Source: Nostoc mirabile CHAB5784 (lineage in GTDB: Bacteria > Cyanobacteriota > Cyanobacteriia > Cyanobacteriales > Nostocaceae). From it: a DNA stretch of 53,916 nucleotides. Position 1 is the stretch's first letter. Each line of letters starts with the position of its first letter. The stretch spans positions 1 to 53,916 of the forward strand of contig NZ_JAIVFS010000055.1 of NCBI RefSeq assembly GCF_020829645.1. The letters run 5' to 3'. A program made the translations under genes and the position numbers. Of the stretch, positions 16,860-25,608 are shown one piece after another. The notes below the pieces were generated by a model. That model saw nothing but the letters and a program-made list of their open reading frames with translations, was not told where the DNA came from and searched no databases.

Positions 16860-17143
16860 TTCTCATTTCGACAAAAGTCCTGAGTCACCCAACTTCTGAG
16901 GAACCCAAGCCGCCTCTGAAAGTTCTTGCTAAATGCTGAGTGAAAAAGACTCGCTCAATCAATAAACTTAATACTGCTGCCACCATTAACGATAAATTCA
17001 AAATTCTATCTCGTAATCCTAACTGTTTATAATAATTTTGTTAAACCAAAATTGTTAGGCTTAATAAAGCCTCTAAATGTTTGGCGATTGCTTTGTTATC
17101 TATAGTAGGAATATTATGACGTTGTGCGTGATCAAAGTTTGCT
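16860..17143 (-). pseudogene. Relic of an IS4-like DDE transposase, N-terminal part
   Basis: On the minus strand the segment reads DNKAIAKHLEALLSLTILV, a TAA stop, then QNYYKQLGLRDRILNLSLMV and AAVLSLL. This matches the N-terminal region of a group of cyanobacterial DDE transposases as I remember them (helices before the catalytic domain). After that the frame seems to shift, since WVPQKLGDSGLLSK appears in another frame. No catalytic domain remains. It occupies most of the gap between pilB and the next gene. Confidence 0.4.
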
Positions 17144-17198
17144 CTTTTTTTGGCGAAGGTATTGCTAAAGAATTAATGTTTTTTAGAGGAGATGACTC

Positions 17199-18146
17199 AT
17201 GTCTTTAAAGCAATTTTTGGTAACTCTTGCCTTAATTATTGGATCTTTTCCATTAGTAATAGAGCAAGCCGACGCTCAAACAAAACCACCTAATTCGGAG
17301 GTCGTGCCACAGGAGTTGGTTCAGCGGCTGCTCAATGCTTATACTGGTAAGCAATTGCAGTTGCTAGTCGGACAACTGCCAAAAGAATTACCCACAAATT
17401 TACCACTGCCAAATGGTGCTAAAGTCGCTGCTAGTATTATATATAACAACGCAGACAAACAAGAAAGTTTTGAGATTTTCCTAGATGCTTCTCAATCACC
17501 CGAACAAGTACAAGCTTTCTACCGAGAACAGCTTTTGTCTGCTGGATGGCAAAGCCTAGATGCATTCTCACGTACAGCCAATCGCGGCTTTGTTTCAACA
17601 GACTCAACGCTTCCTGAACGTTCGACATTCTGCAAGACTTCAATTGGACCTTTCTTGTCGATCATTACTCGACGATGGTCAAATACTTTTACAGATGTAA
17701 GCTTGCTACTGAACTCTGGTTTTCTTATTCTAAGTGCTGGTCATAGTTACAACAATGCAAACAACCCATGTTCTGATAAATTCCGGCAACGGTACCTTAA
17801 TGCAGCCGAAAGATTTGATATAGCACCAATGCCTTTATTGAGCGCTCCACCTAAAACCAGCATAAGTGTAAGCCCCTATGGGTCTGGAGTTGGTAATGAT
17901 AGTTTGATTTCAAAGGCGACGTTGAAAACTGAGCTAGATAGTCAAGCCCTTGCTTCTCATTATGAAGCCCAATTTAAACAAGCAGGCTGGACACGCATTG
18001 ATGCTAAATCCGGTAAATCGCTTATCTTGAGTGTTTGGATGCTAAAAGACAAAAAGGGCAAGTCTTGGCAGGCAATTCTTACTTTAACAAAGAATGATAG
18101 CCAACCCAGTCAGTATTCAGCTTCAGCAATTGTATCGCAGTTGTAG
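17199..18146 (+). CDS. Secreted hypothetical protein with two similar domains
   Basis: A 315-residue protein with a clear signal peptide (LKQFLVTLALIIGSFPLV, cleavage near ADAQ). Two similar halves follow: one around residues 60-130 with FYREQLLSAGWQSLD and one around 235-315 with HYEAQFKQAGWTRID. Each has the pattern helix-AGW-strand, suggesting a duplicated small alpha/beta domain. I do not know the family; in other cyanobacteria such proteins are annotated as hypothetical. A strong ribosome binding site (AGAGGAG) precedes the ATG. It is probably periplasmic or cell-surface. Confidence 0.65.
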   Translation: MSLKQFLVTLALIIGSFPLVIEQADAQTKPPNSEVVPQELVQRLLNAYTGKQLQLLVGQLPKELPTNLPLPNGAKVAASIIYNNADKQESFEIFLDASQSPEQVQAFYREQLLSAGWQSLDAFSRTANRGFVSTDSTLPERSTFCKTSIGPFLSIITRRWSNTFTDVSLLLNSGFLILSAGHSYNNANNPCSDKFRQRYLNAAERFDIAPMPLLSAPPKTSISVSPYGSGVGNDSLISKATLKTELDSQALASHYEAQFKQAGWTRIDAKSGKSLILSVWMLKDKKGKSWQAILTLTKNDSQPSQYSASAIVSQL

Positions 18147-18452
18147 TTAAAAGTCTCAGCTAATTGTCAAAGCCTTTGAAGATAATGATAATCCTCGTTC
18201 GGGTTACCGCCTTAGTGGGGTCTACGCTAACGTGTTCACCATTTGTCACAATAAAAGGACGGTTACATCATTTTCAGAAACTTGTCGGCAACAAAATCAG
18301 CCTCAGTGGCAAGCCGTGAATGACGACGATTGCAAGCTGTGGAGATACACTGCCATAGAAAGCATCTGGAATGAGTGGACAATGATGGATGAAAATAAAC
18401 AGATAAACATACAAGCCAGCAATTGGGTGAACCAACAGAGGTAAAGCAAGCA
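18147..18452 (+). other. grpE leader with out-of-frame N-terminal codons
   Basis: No intact gene is seen. An ATG ATG GAT GAA AAT start-like series at 18382-18396, in another frame, could be the original N-terminus of GrpE (see finding). A 70-codon open frame here overlaps this series and is probably not a separate gene. No CIRCE operator was seen upstream of this heat-shock cluster. Confidence 0.4.
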
Positions 18453-19130
18453 ATGAAGAGTGACTCCCCAGCCCAAATTAATTTCAATGAATCTGGTAGC
18501 GAGGTGACAGAGCAAGTGACAGCCCAAACTAATGTATCGGGGGATACGGCTAATCTCAATCCAGAAAATAGCGTCGCTGCAAGTGAGAAAACTGGAGTGG
18601 AAACAGCAGCTTTGGCAGAACTGACTCAACAAATTGACTCTCTCAAAACGCAACTAGAAGAACGTAGTACTCAATATATGCGGATTGCCGCTGATTTTGA
18701 GAATTACCGGAAACGTACCAGCAAAGAAAAAGAAGAGCTAGAGACACAGATCAAGCGGAACACCATTTTGGAATTGCTGCCAGTAGTCGATAATTTTGAG
18801 CGGGCGCGATCGCACCTCAAACCGCAATCTGAAGGCGAAATGACCATGCACAAAAGTTACCAAGGCGTTTACAAACAATTAGTAGATAGCCTGAAACGCT
18901 TGGGTGTATCACCAATGCGTCCTGAAGGTCAAGAATTTGATCCTAACCTCCATGAAGCAGTAATGCGCGAACCTACGGATGAACATCCTGAAGGAACAGT
19001 GTTAGAAGAGTTAGTGCGCGGATATTACTTGGGCGAACGCGTGCTACGCCATGCAATGGTCAAAGTAGCTGCTCCCAAGGAAGATAGCCCTGCTGCACCA
19101 GAAGATCAGTCGAGTCAAGCCAACAGTTAA
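18453..19130 (+). CDS. grpE: Nucleotide exchange factor GrpE
   Basis: GrpE is the homodimeric nucleotide exchange factor that releases ADP from DnaK. The N-terminal part is low-complexity. A long coiled-coil helix (LTQQIDSLKTQLEERSTQ) is followed by the signature stretch RIAADFENYRKRTSKEKEEL, then the four-helix and beta-domain with PEGQEFDPNLHEAVMREP and GTVLEELVRGYYLGERVLRHAMVKV. I start at the ATG at 18453, with AGAGG upstream; TTG at 18423 extends it in frame. Homologues appear to begin a little further upstream, in a region now shifted by one base. It lies immediately before dnaK. Confidence 0.93.
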   Translation: MKSDSPAQINFNESGSEVTEQVTAQTNVSGDTANLNPENSVAASEKTGVETAALAELTQQIDSLKTQLEERSTQYMRIAADFENYRKRTSKEKEELETQIKRNTILELLPVVDNFERARSHLKPQSEGEMTMHKSYQGVYKQLVDSLKRLGVSPMRPEGQEFDPNLHEAVMREPTDEHPEGTVLEELVRGYYLGERVLRHAMVKVAAPKEDSPAAPEDQSSQANS

Positions 19131-19355
19131 GCTGTAATCGCTCGCCTCGCTGACCTAAAGTGCCTGGGTTCTAGCAAGGACGAGCATCGCGTACCTAAAA
19201 TTTGGGCAAGGCTTTGGATAACTCTCTGTGTTTCAACTTCTCTTTTGCTACCAGCAATAAGGGTTCCACAGACGTTATCCGCTAGCCTTGGTTCGTAAAA
19301 AAAGTTAGTCCGCGACATATTACAGCAGATAAACTCGGTAAAAATACTGATAATT

Positions 19356-21314
19356 ATGGGAAAAGTTATTGGGATCGACTTAGGCACTACTAACAGTTGC
19401 GTCGCAGTTTTGGAGGGCGGTCAACCACTGGTGATCTCCAATTCTGAAGGTGGACGAACTACTCCAAGTATTCTGGGATTCGGGAAGAGTGGCGATCGCT
19501 TGGTTGGTCAATTGGCAAAGCGCCAAGCCGTAACCAATGCCGAAAACACAATTTACAGTATTAAACGATTTATCGGGCGGCGTTGGGAAGACACTGAAAT
19601 AGAACGCGATCGCGTCCCCTACAACTGCATCAAAGGTCGAGATGATACCGTTGATGTCCAAATTCGCTCAAAAAATTACACGCCACAAGAACTATCCGCC
19701 ATGATCCTGCAAAAGCTCAAGCAGGATGCAGAAAGCTTTTTGGGTGAGGAAGTCACTCAGGCAGTGATTACCGTACCAGCATATTTCACAGATGCCCAAA
19801 GACAAGCAACTAAAGATGCTGGCACGATTGCTGGACTAGAAGTCCTACGAATCATCAATGAACCAACCGCTGCGGCTTTAGCTTTCGGATTGGACAAGCA
19901 AGACCAAGAGCAGCTAATTTTAGTATTTGACTTGGGAGGCGGAACCTTTGACGTATCAATTCTGCAACTTGGGGATGGCGTTTTTGAAGTTAAGGCAACT
20001 TGTGGTAACAACCACTTAGGTGGAGACGACTTTGATAATGCGATCGTGCTTTGGATGATGGAACGCTTCCAGCAACAAGAGAAAATCGACCTTTCCCAAG
20101 ATAAGATGGCACTGCAACGCCTGCGGGAGGCAGCAGAAAAGGCAAAAATTGAACTCTCCAGCATGGTGAATACCTCCATCAACTTGCCATTTATAACGGC
20201 TGATGACACTGGGCCAAAGCATTTGGAGATGGAACTGGGCCGTTCTAAATTTGAAGAACTGGCAGGCAAATTAATTGAAGGTACCATCGAACCAATGATC
20301 CAAGCGCTCAAAGATGCGGATCTCAAGCCACAAGCCATAGATCGGATTATTTTGGTAGGTGGTTCTACCCGTATTCCCGCAGTTCAAAACGCGCTGATTA
20401 AGTTTTTCAATGGCAAAGCTCCCGATCGCTCCATCAACCCTGACGAAGCTGTAGCATTGGGAGCGGCTATCCAAGCAGGTGTGTTGGGTGGCGAAGTCGA
20501 TAATCTCTTACTATTGGATGTCACCCCTCTGTCCTTGGGAATTGAAACCTTGGGTGAAGTGTTCACCAAAATTATTGAACGCAACACCACAATTCCTACT
20601 AGTAAATCACAAATTTTTTCCACAGCAGTTGATGGGCAAACCTCGGTGGAAATTCACATCCTCCAAGGTGAACGGGCAATGTCACGAGATAACAAGAGTC
20701 TCGGCAAGTTTCTGCTAGCAGGAATTCCCCCATCACCCCGTGGTGTGCCACAAATTGAAGTATCCTTTGAAATCGATGTTAACGGCATCCTGAAGGTTTC
20801 TGCCCAAGACAAAGGTACAGGTAGAGAACAGAGTATCAGGATTACCAATACAGGTGGTTTGAGTACCAACGAAGTCGAACGGATGCGCCAAGAGGCCGAA
20901 CTGTTTTCTGAAGAAGATAGAAGACGTAAAGAACTGGTTGAACTCAAAAACCAAGCAGATAATCTGTTGTTCAGTTACGAATCCACCATCAAGGATAATA
21001 GCAACTTTATCGGCGACCAAATGAAAACTTTGGCCAGTGAAAAAGTTTCACAACTCCAAGCTGCAATGATTGACTCCAGCATCTCCACTGTGGAATTTAA
21101 GCAGCGCTTAGACGACTTCCAACAAACCCTGTTTGCAATTGGTGCTGATGTCTATAACCGAGCTAACAGCCAAAATGAGGAGACTCAAGAGGCTTCAGGT
21201 AGTCTATTTACTCCAGAAGTAGACTCACCAATGAATGGCACACTAATACCACAATTCAACTTTGATTTTGACGAAGAAAGTACTGCCCAGGTTGATTATG
21301 AGGCGATAGATTAG
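19356..21314 (+). CDS. dnaK: Chaperone DnaK (DnaK1-like paralogue)
   Basis: Hsp70 chaperone, 652 residues. The ATPase domain is complete: GIDLGTTNSCVAVLEGG, the INEPTAAALAFGLD segment, LVFDLGGGTFDVSILQL and ILVGGSTRIPAVQ. The substrate-binding domain starts after DVTPLSLGIETLG. The C-terminus ends in QVDYEAID instead of the EEVD-like tail and is acidic. The position directly after grpE and before dnaJ suggests the DnaK1 type of cyanobacteria, which have several dnaK paralogues; this assignment is an inference. A 225-bp gap to grpE shows no clear promoter. Confidence 0.96.
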   Translation: MGKVIGIDLGTTNSCVAVLEGGQPLVISNSEGGRTTPSILGFGKSGDRLVGQLAKRQAVTNAENTIYSIKRFIGRRWEDTEIERDRVPYNCIKGRDDTVDVQIRSKNYTPQELSAMILQKLKQDAESFLGEEVTQAVITVPAYFTDAQRQATKDAGTIAGLEVLRIINEPTAAALAFGLDKQDQEQLILVFDLGGGTFDVSILQLGDGVFEVKATCGNNHLGGDDFDNAIVLWMMERFQQQEKIDLSQDKMALQRLREAAEKAKIELSSMVNTSINLPFITADDTGPKHLEMELGRSKFEELAGKLIEGTIEPMIQALKDADLKPQAIDRIILVGGSTRIPAVQNALIKFFNGKAPDRSINPDEAVALGAAIQAGVLGGEVDNLLLLDVTPLSLGIETLGEVFTKIIERNTTIPTSKSQIFSTAVDGQTSVEIHILQGERAMSRDNKSLGKFLLAGIPPSPRGVPQIEVSFEIDVNGILKVSAQDKGTGREQSIRITNTGGLSTNEVERMRQEAELFSEEDRRRKELVELKNQADNLLFSYESTIKDNSNFIGDQMKTLASEKVSQLQAAMIDSSISTVEFKQRLDDFQQTLFAIGADVYNRANSQNEETQEASGSLFTPEVDSPMNGTLIPQFNFDFDEESTAQVDYEAID

Positions 21315-21365
21315 GGGTTGGGCATTGGCAAGAGGCAGAGGACTTTGGGACAAGGAGAATTGGGG

Positions 21366-21417
21366 ACAAGGTGACTTGTTGCAAGTTCTCACTCAACAAG
21401 TCATCTTGTCACCTTGT
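21366..21417 (+). terminator. Long inverted repeat downstream of dnaK
   Basis: ACAAGGTGAC (21366-21375) pairs with GTCACCTTGT (21408-21417), and inside it ACTTGTTG pairs with CAACAAGT. The structure begins about 50 bp after the dnaK stop and is followed by a pyrimidine-rich CCCACTCC tandem repeat. It may end the grpE-dnaK transcript or be a dispersed repeat. Confidence 0.45.
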
Positions 21418-22175
21418 CCTCTGCCTCCCCTCTTCCCACTCCCTACTCCCCACTCCCCACTCCCCTAAGTTGCAGATTTTTATTAAGACACTTTAATATA
21501 TCTATTAATTGATTATAAATTTAGCGAAGTTTCACAAGACCCCAACGGTTTGCTAGATTGTAGAAGCAAATTACTTTGGGCTAGGCAGTCTGCCAATTCA
21601 GATGCACTTCCATTGCATCTGGGTGGTTTTCCACACCTAATGGTGCGGCTAGCCCCTTTGTTGATGGGCGGGGTTTTCCTCTGCTACGTAGCACAATTGT
21701 AAAAGAGACAGCCGACTCGGCAGTGAGAAGTCTGAGCATAAGGCTTCCCCCGCTCTTAACTTCTATCGCTTTTGTCGTCTCCCACGAGGAAAGCACCTGT
21801 TGCTGAAGATTTGTCGGTGATTTTTGTAAAGGGTAAAGGGTAAAATCAGTTATTAACAAAAATTAATTTTATCTTCTGCCCGACCTCCGGCAAGCCGCTC
21901 TCTAAAGAATAATGTGTTGCTCTTGCAATCTGTAGGTAAAACACTTTTCTGTAGGGTAGCAAGTGACCGTGACGTTCTACTGCCCTTCTCCTGACGGAGA
22001 CGCTGTTCGCGTTCGGGTGACGCTCCTAACGTCGCTAACGCTGCGCTAACGCCAGTCGCTTATGGGGGCAACCACGCCACTTGCTCATGGGGGAAACCCC
22101 CAAGACCGCAGTGGCTCCCCAAGATCGCGCAGGCTCACCTTCTGCTTTCTTCCTTCTAACTTTTACCTTTGCTAT
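21418..22175. other. Repeat-rich spacer between dnaK and dnaJ
   Basis: The first part holds CCCCACT tandem repeats (about 21430-21470) and then an A/T-rich stretch with possible promoter sequences. A 92-codon minus-strand open frame (21581-21859) has no recognised family and may derive from a mobile element. The last 250 bp are a mosaic of dispersed palindromic repeats (GACGCTCCTAACGTCGCTAA, CGCCAGTCGCTTATGGGG and similar) running up to the dnaJ start, so dnaJ seems uncoupled from dnaK. Confidence 0.5.
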
Positions 22176-23306
22176 ATGGCCCGCGACTATTATGAAATCC
22201 TGGGTGTCTCTCGTGACACCGACAAAGAAGAAATCAAACAAGCCTATCGCCGTTTAGCCCGAAAGTATCACCCAGACGTGAACAAAGAACCGGGGGCGGA
22301 GGATCGCTTTAAAGAAATTAACCGCGCTTATGAGGTACTCTCAGAGCCAGAAACCCGCGCTCGTTACGATCGCTTTGGCCCAGAGGGTGTGTCAGGTGCT
22401 GCTGGCTCAGGCTTCCAAGATGTGGGCGATATGGGTGGTTTTGCCGATATCTTTGAAAGCATTTTTAGCGGCTTTGCTGGCGGTATGGGTAATCCCACGC
22501 AACAAAGACGGCGCAGTGGGCCTGCCAGGGGTGATGACCTGCGGCTAGACCTGAAGTTAGACTTTCGGGAAGCGGTTTTTGGCGGTGAAAAAGAAATTCG
22601 CATTTCCCATCTAGAAAATTGTGAAGTCTGTAGCGGTTCTGGTGCTAAACCTGGAACCCGTCCCCGGACTTGTTCTACTTGTACCGGATCGGGTCAAGTA
22701 CGCCGTGTTACCAGAACACCTTTTGGCAGTTTCACCCAAGTCTCAACTTGTCCCACTTGTAATGGGACAGGGATGGTAATTGAAGATAAGTGTGATGCCT
22801 GTGATGGTAAAGGCGCAAATCAAGTCACAAAGAAACTCAAAATTACCATTCCCGCAGGGGTGGATAATGGCACACGCTTGCGGATTTCTAGTGAAGGAGA
22901 TGCCGGCCAACGCAGTGGCCCTCCTGGGGATTTATACGTTTACTTGTTCGTAAATGAGGACGAAGAATTCCAACGGGATGGCATTAATATTCTCTCGGAA
23001 ATCAAACTTAGCTATCTGCAAGCGATTTTAGGTTGTCGGTTAGAGGTAGATACGGTAGATGGGCTTGTGGAACTGATCATTCCGGCTGGAACCCAACCCA
23101 ATACGGTGATGAAGTTGGAAAATCGCGGCGTACCCCGTTTGGGTAATCCCGTTAGTCGAGGGGATCACATGCTGACAGTATTAATTGATATTCCTACCAA
23201 GGTCACCCCTGAGGAGAGGGAACTGTTGGAGAAGCTGGCTAAAATTAAGGGAGATCGCACTGGTAAAGGTGGTCTAGAAGGATTCTTGGGAAATTTATTT
23301 AAGTAA
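22176..23306 (+). CDS. dnaJ: Type I chaperone DnaJ (Hsp40)
   Basis: Co-chaperone that stimulates the DnaK ATPase and presents substrates. It has 376 residues from the ATG at 22176, where the family start MARDYYEILGVSRD begins; upstream in-frame sequence is repeat-derived and not part of the gene. In order: J-domain with HPD (KYHPDVN), Gly/Phe-rich linker, zinc region with four CxxCxGxG motifs (CEVCSGSG, CSTCTGSG, CPTCNGTG, CDACDGKG), and the two C-terminal beta domains. The stop codon overlaps the ATG of the tusA-like gene by one base, so dnaJ, tusA-like and rsgA form one unit. Confidence 0.97.
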   Translation: MARDYYEILGVSRDTDKEEIKQAYRRLARKYHPDVNKEPGAEDRFKEINRAYEVLSEPETRARYDRFGPEGVSGAAGSGFQDVGDMGGFADIFESIFSGFAGGMGNPTQQRRRSGPARGDDLRLDLKLDFREAVFGGEKEIRISHLENCEVCSGSGAKPGTRPRTCSTCTGSGQVRRVTRTPFGSFTQVSTCPTCNGTGMVIEDKCDACDGKGANQVTKKLKITIPAGVDNGTRLRISSEGDAGQRSGPPGDLYVYLFVNEDEEFQRDGINILSEIKLSYLQAILGCRLEVDTVDGLVELIIPAGTQPNTVMKLENRGVPRLGNPVSRGDHMLTVLIDIPTKVTPEERELLEKLAKIKGDRTGKGGLEGFLGNLFK

Positions 23307-23563
23307 TGAAGCCCTCTTCTCTTTTAACTCCCGATGCTCAACTTGATTTACGCGGCACCCCTTGCCCAATTAATTTCGTGCGGACAAAACTACGTCTGGA
23401 GAAAATGCCATTGGGAGGTTTGCTAGAAGTCTGGCTAGACCCTGGTGAGCCGATTGAGCAGGTTCCCGATAGTCTGACAATGGCAGGTTATCAGGTGGAA
23501 CAAATTACAAACTGCACTAGTTATTTTTCTCTGTTAGTACGTCGTCCAGTTGCTAGCCAATGA
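23306..23563 (+). CDS. TusA/SirA-like sulfur-carrier family protein
   Basis: An 85-residue member of the TusA (SirA/YeeD) family, small proteins that carry sulfur as a persulfide on one Cys. The signature LRGTPCPINFVRTKLRLEKM contains the CPxx active Cys; the usual CPxP is CPIN here, as in many cyanobacterial members. The rest follows the family fold (LLEVWLDPGEPIEQVPDSL..AGYQVE). It overlaps dnaJ by 1 bp and rsgA by 4 bp (ATGA), so it is translationally coupled to both. A specific sulfur acceptor cannot be named. Confidence 0.85.
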   Translation: MKPSSLLTPDAQLDLRGTPCPINFVRTKLRLEKMPLGGLLEVWLDPGEPIEQVPDSLTMAGYQVEQITNCTSYFSLLVRRPVASQ

Positions 23564-24672
23564 CAGGGGAAAATTTTGCTGCAACTGGACAGTTATTGGG
23601 TACGGTGGTGGCTGTACAGGCTAATTTTTACCGAGTACATCTGGATGAACAGGATGGGGAGATGAGGGAGATAAGGGAGATGAGGGAGCAAGATCCTCCT
23701 CATCTTCCCCATCCCCCTCTCCTCCTCTGTACTCGCCGAACACGCCTGAAAAAAATCGGACAACAGGTGATGGTAGGCGATCGCGTTGTAGTAGAAGAGC
23801 CAGATTGGGCTGGGGGACGGGGTGCGATCGCTGATGTTTTACCCCGCCAAAGTGAATTGGATCGTCCAGCGATCGCCAATGTCAACCAAATCTTATTGGT
23901 ATTTGCCGTTGCTGATCCGCCTTTGGAACCTTATCAACTGAGTCGGTTTCTGATTAAGGCTGAGTCTACTGGTTTGGATGTGCTTTTATGTTTGAATAAA
24001 AGTGATTTAATTTCACAGCAGGAACAGCAGCAAGTTAGCGATCGCCTACTTGATTGGGGCTATAAACCAATATTTATCAGCGTCAAAGATGGTATAAATA
24101 CCGACCAAGCAGCCAGATATTTGAGTAATAAAATTACCGTAATTGCCGGCCCTTCCGGTGTGGGTAAATCCAGCCTGATTAATTCGCTGATTGATTCTGC
24201 AAAGCTGCGAGTGGGAGAAGTTTCTGGCAAACTAGCTCGTGGTCGTCATACCACTCGCCATATAGAATTATTTGAGTTGCCTAACGGTGGAATGCTTGCA
24301 GACACCCCCGGCTTTAATCAGCCGGACATGGATTGTATCCCAGAAGAATTAATCCATTATTTCCCAGAAGCAAGAAAGCGGTTAGCAGTTGCTAGCTGTA
24401 GGTTTAGCGATTGTCTGCATCGAGACGAGCCTGAATGTGCAGTGCGGGGAGACTGGGAACGATATGAACATTATTTAGAATTTTTGTCCGATGCGATCGC
24501 TCGTCAAACTCAGCTGCACCAACAAGCTGATCCTGAATCTACGATGAAGTTAAAAAGCAAAGGCAAAGGGCAGAGTCAATACGAACCCAAGCTAGAAAGT
24601 AAAAAATATCGCCGAATTTCCCGCAAGACTCAGTTACAGGACTTGCAGGAATTATATCGAGATGAGGAATAA
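23560..24672 (+). CDS. rsgA: Ribosome small-subunit-dependent GTPase RsgA
   Basis: Circularly permuted GTPase that acts in late 30S subunit maturation. It has an N-terminal OB fold (GTVVAVQANFYRVHLD...VGDRVVVE), then the permuted G domain in the order G4 NKSD, G1 GPSGVGKSS, G3 DTPGF, and a C-terminal zinc-binding part (CRFSDCLHRDEPEC). It has 370 residues, slightly long. Inside the OB fold, between LDEQ and LLCTRRTRLKKIG, lies a Glu/Arg- then Pro/His-rich stretch (GEMREIREMREQDPPHLPHP) encoded by GGGAGAT-type heptamers and their complement; the frame is intact. It overlaps the tusA-like gene by 4 bp. Confidence 0.95.
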   Translation: MTGENFAATGQLLGTVVAVQANFYRVHLDEQDGEMREIREMREQDPPHLPHPPLLLCTRRTRLKKIGQQVMVGDRVVVEEPDWAGGRGAIADVLPRQSELDRPAIANVNQILLVFAVADPPLEPYQLSRFLIKAESTGLDVLLCLNKSDLISQQEQQQVSDRLLDWGYKPIFISVKDGINTDQAARYLSNKITVIAGPSGVGKSSLINSLIDSAKLRVGEVSGKLARGRHTTRHIELFELPNGGMLADTPGFNQPDMDCIPEELIHYFPEARKRLAVASCRFSDCLHRDEPECAVRGDWERYEHYLEFLSDAIARQTQLHQQADPESTMKLKSKGKGQSQYEPKLESKKYRRISRKTQLQDLQELYRDEE

Positions 24673-24772
24673 GAAGTGCGATGTCTACGACGGGCTATGA
24701 CGCTCCTGCGGACGCTCGTTCCTCGCTACCGCTTCGCTAACGCTAACGCTACGCTATCGGTGTCGCACTTCT
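24672..24772. repeat. Composite palindromic repeat with 10-bp inverted ends
   Basis: The ends AGAAGTGCGA (24672-24681) and TCGCACTTCT (24763-24772) are inverted repeats. The inside is a mosaic of dispersed units: ATGTCTACGACGGGCTATGA, GACGCTCCTGCGGACGCTCG and CGCTAACGCTAACGCTACGC. No coding potential. Confidence 0.75.
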
Positions 24773-24823
24773 ATGTAAAGGTTGGTCACGATAGCATGGA
24801 TACAAACAGAAAAAGTATCTTGT

Positions 24824-25564
24824 ATGTCTCAGCCCCTCGCTACCACGACTAGTGTAAAAGATGTCAATGAAAGTATAATTTTCCCACCAGGCGACATCTA
24901 TAGTGACGAACCCCCTTTGGAATCTGATCTGCACCGCGAACAAATCGATTTACTTATCCGCCTCATCAAGTGGTGGTGGCGCGATCGTCAGGATTTTTAT
25001 GCTACCGGCAACTTGACTATTTATTTCAGTCCTAACCAGAAAAAATCAGAAGAATTTCGAGGGCCTGATTTCTTTCTGGTTTTAGATACAGAAAAAAAAG
25101 ACCGCAAAAGCTGGGTTGTGTGGCAAGAAGACGGCAAATACCCCAATGTAATTATTGAGATGTTATCTGATTCCACTGCCTCGGTTGATAAAGGTTTGAA
25201 AAAGCAAATATACCAGAATACATTTCGGACTCCAGATTACTTTTGGTTTGACCCAAATAACCTAGAATTACAGGGATTTCACTTAGTTGATGGGCAATAT
25301 CAAGACCTTGTACCCACTGAGTCAGGTTGGTTGTGGAGTCAGCAATTAGGGCTGTATTTGGCAGTATATTTGGGCAAATTACGCTTTTTTACACCAGATA
25401 GGCAGCTGGTGATGTTACCAGAGGAAGAAGCAAATCAACAGTTAGAGCAAGCAAACCAACAGTTAGAACAAGCAAATCAACAGTTAGAACAAGAACGTCA
25501 ACGGGCTGCAATATTGGCAGAACGTTTGCGAACCGCAGGTATTGATCCTGAGCAAATATTCTGA
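24824..25564 (+). CDS. Uma2-family putative endonuclease with NQQLEQA-repeat coiled coil
   Basis: Uma2 (DUF820) family member, about 247 residues from the ATG at 24824 (MSQPLATTTSV). Core features: GPDFFLVLDTEKKDRKSWVVW, VIIEMLSDSTASVDKGLKK and YFWFDPNNLELQGFHLVDG, matching the subgroup at 28536. The C-terminal tail contains three tandem copies of NQQLEQA followed by ERLRTAGIDPEQIF, a coiled coil. The role is unknown. It is followed by a second, different Uma2 gene 44 bp downstream on the same strand. Confidence 0.8.
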   Translation: MSQPLATTTSVKDVNESIIFPPGDIYSDEPPLESDLHREQIDLLIRLIKWWWRDRQDFYATGNLTIYFSPNQKKSEEFRGPDFFLVLDTEKKDRKSWVVWQEDGKYPNVIIEMLSDSTASVDKGLKKQIYQNTFRTPDYFWFDPNNLELQGFHLVDGQYQDLVPTESGWLWSQQLGLYLAVYLGKLRFFTPDRQLVMLPEEEANQQLEQANQQLEQANQQLEQERQRAAILAERLRTAGIDPEQIF

Positions 25565-25608
25565 GAAATAGAATTTTATCTCTAAACTAGGCATAGAAAA
25601 ATAGTGCT

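Noticed and set aside
18232..18444. 70-codon frame before grpE as a separate gene
   Set aside because: Its end is the probable original GrpE N-terminus in a shifted frame, and the rest has no recognisable family.
21581..21859. 92-codon minus-strand frame between dnaK and dnaJ as a gene
   Set aside because: No recognised family or ribosome binding site, and it is surrounded by repeats; kept only as a note in the spacer entry.
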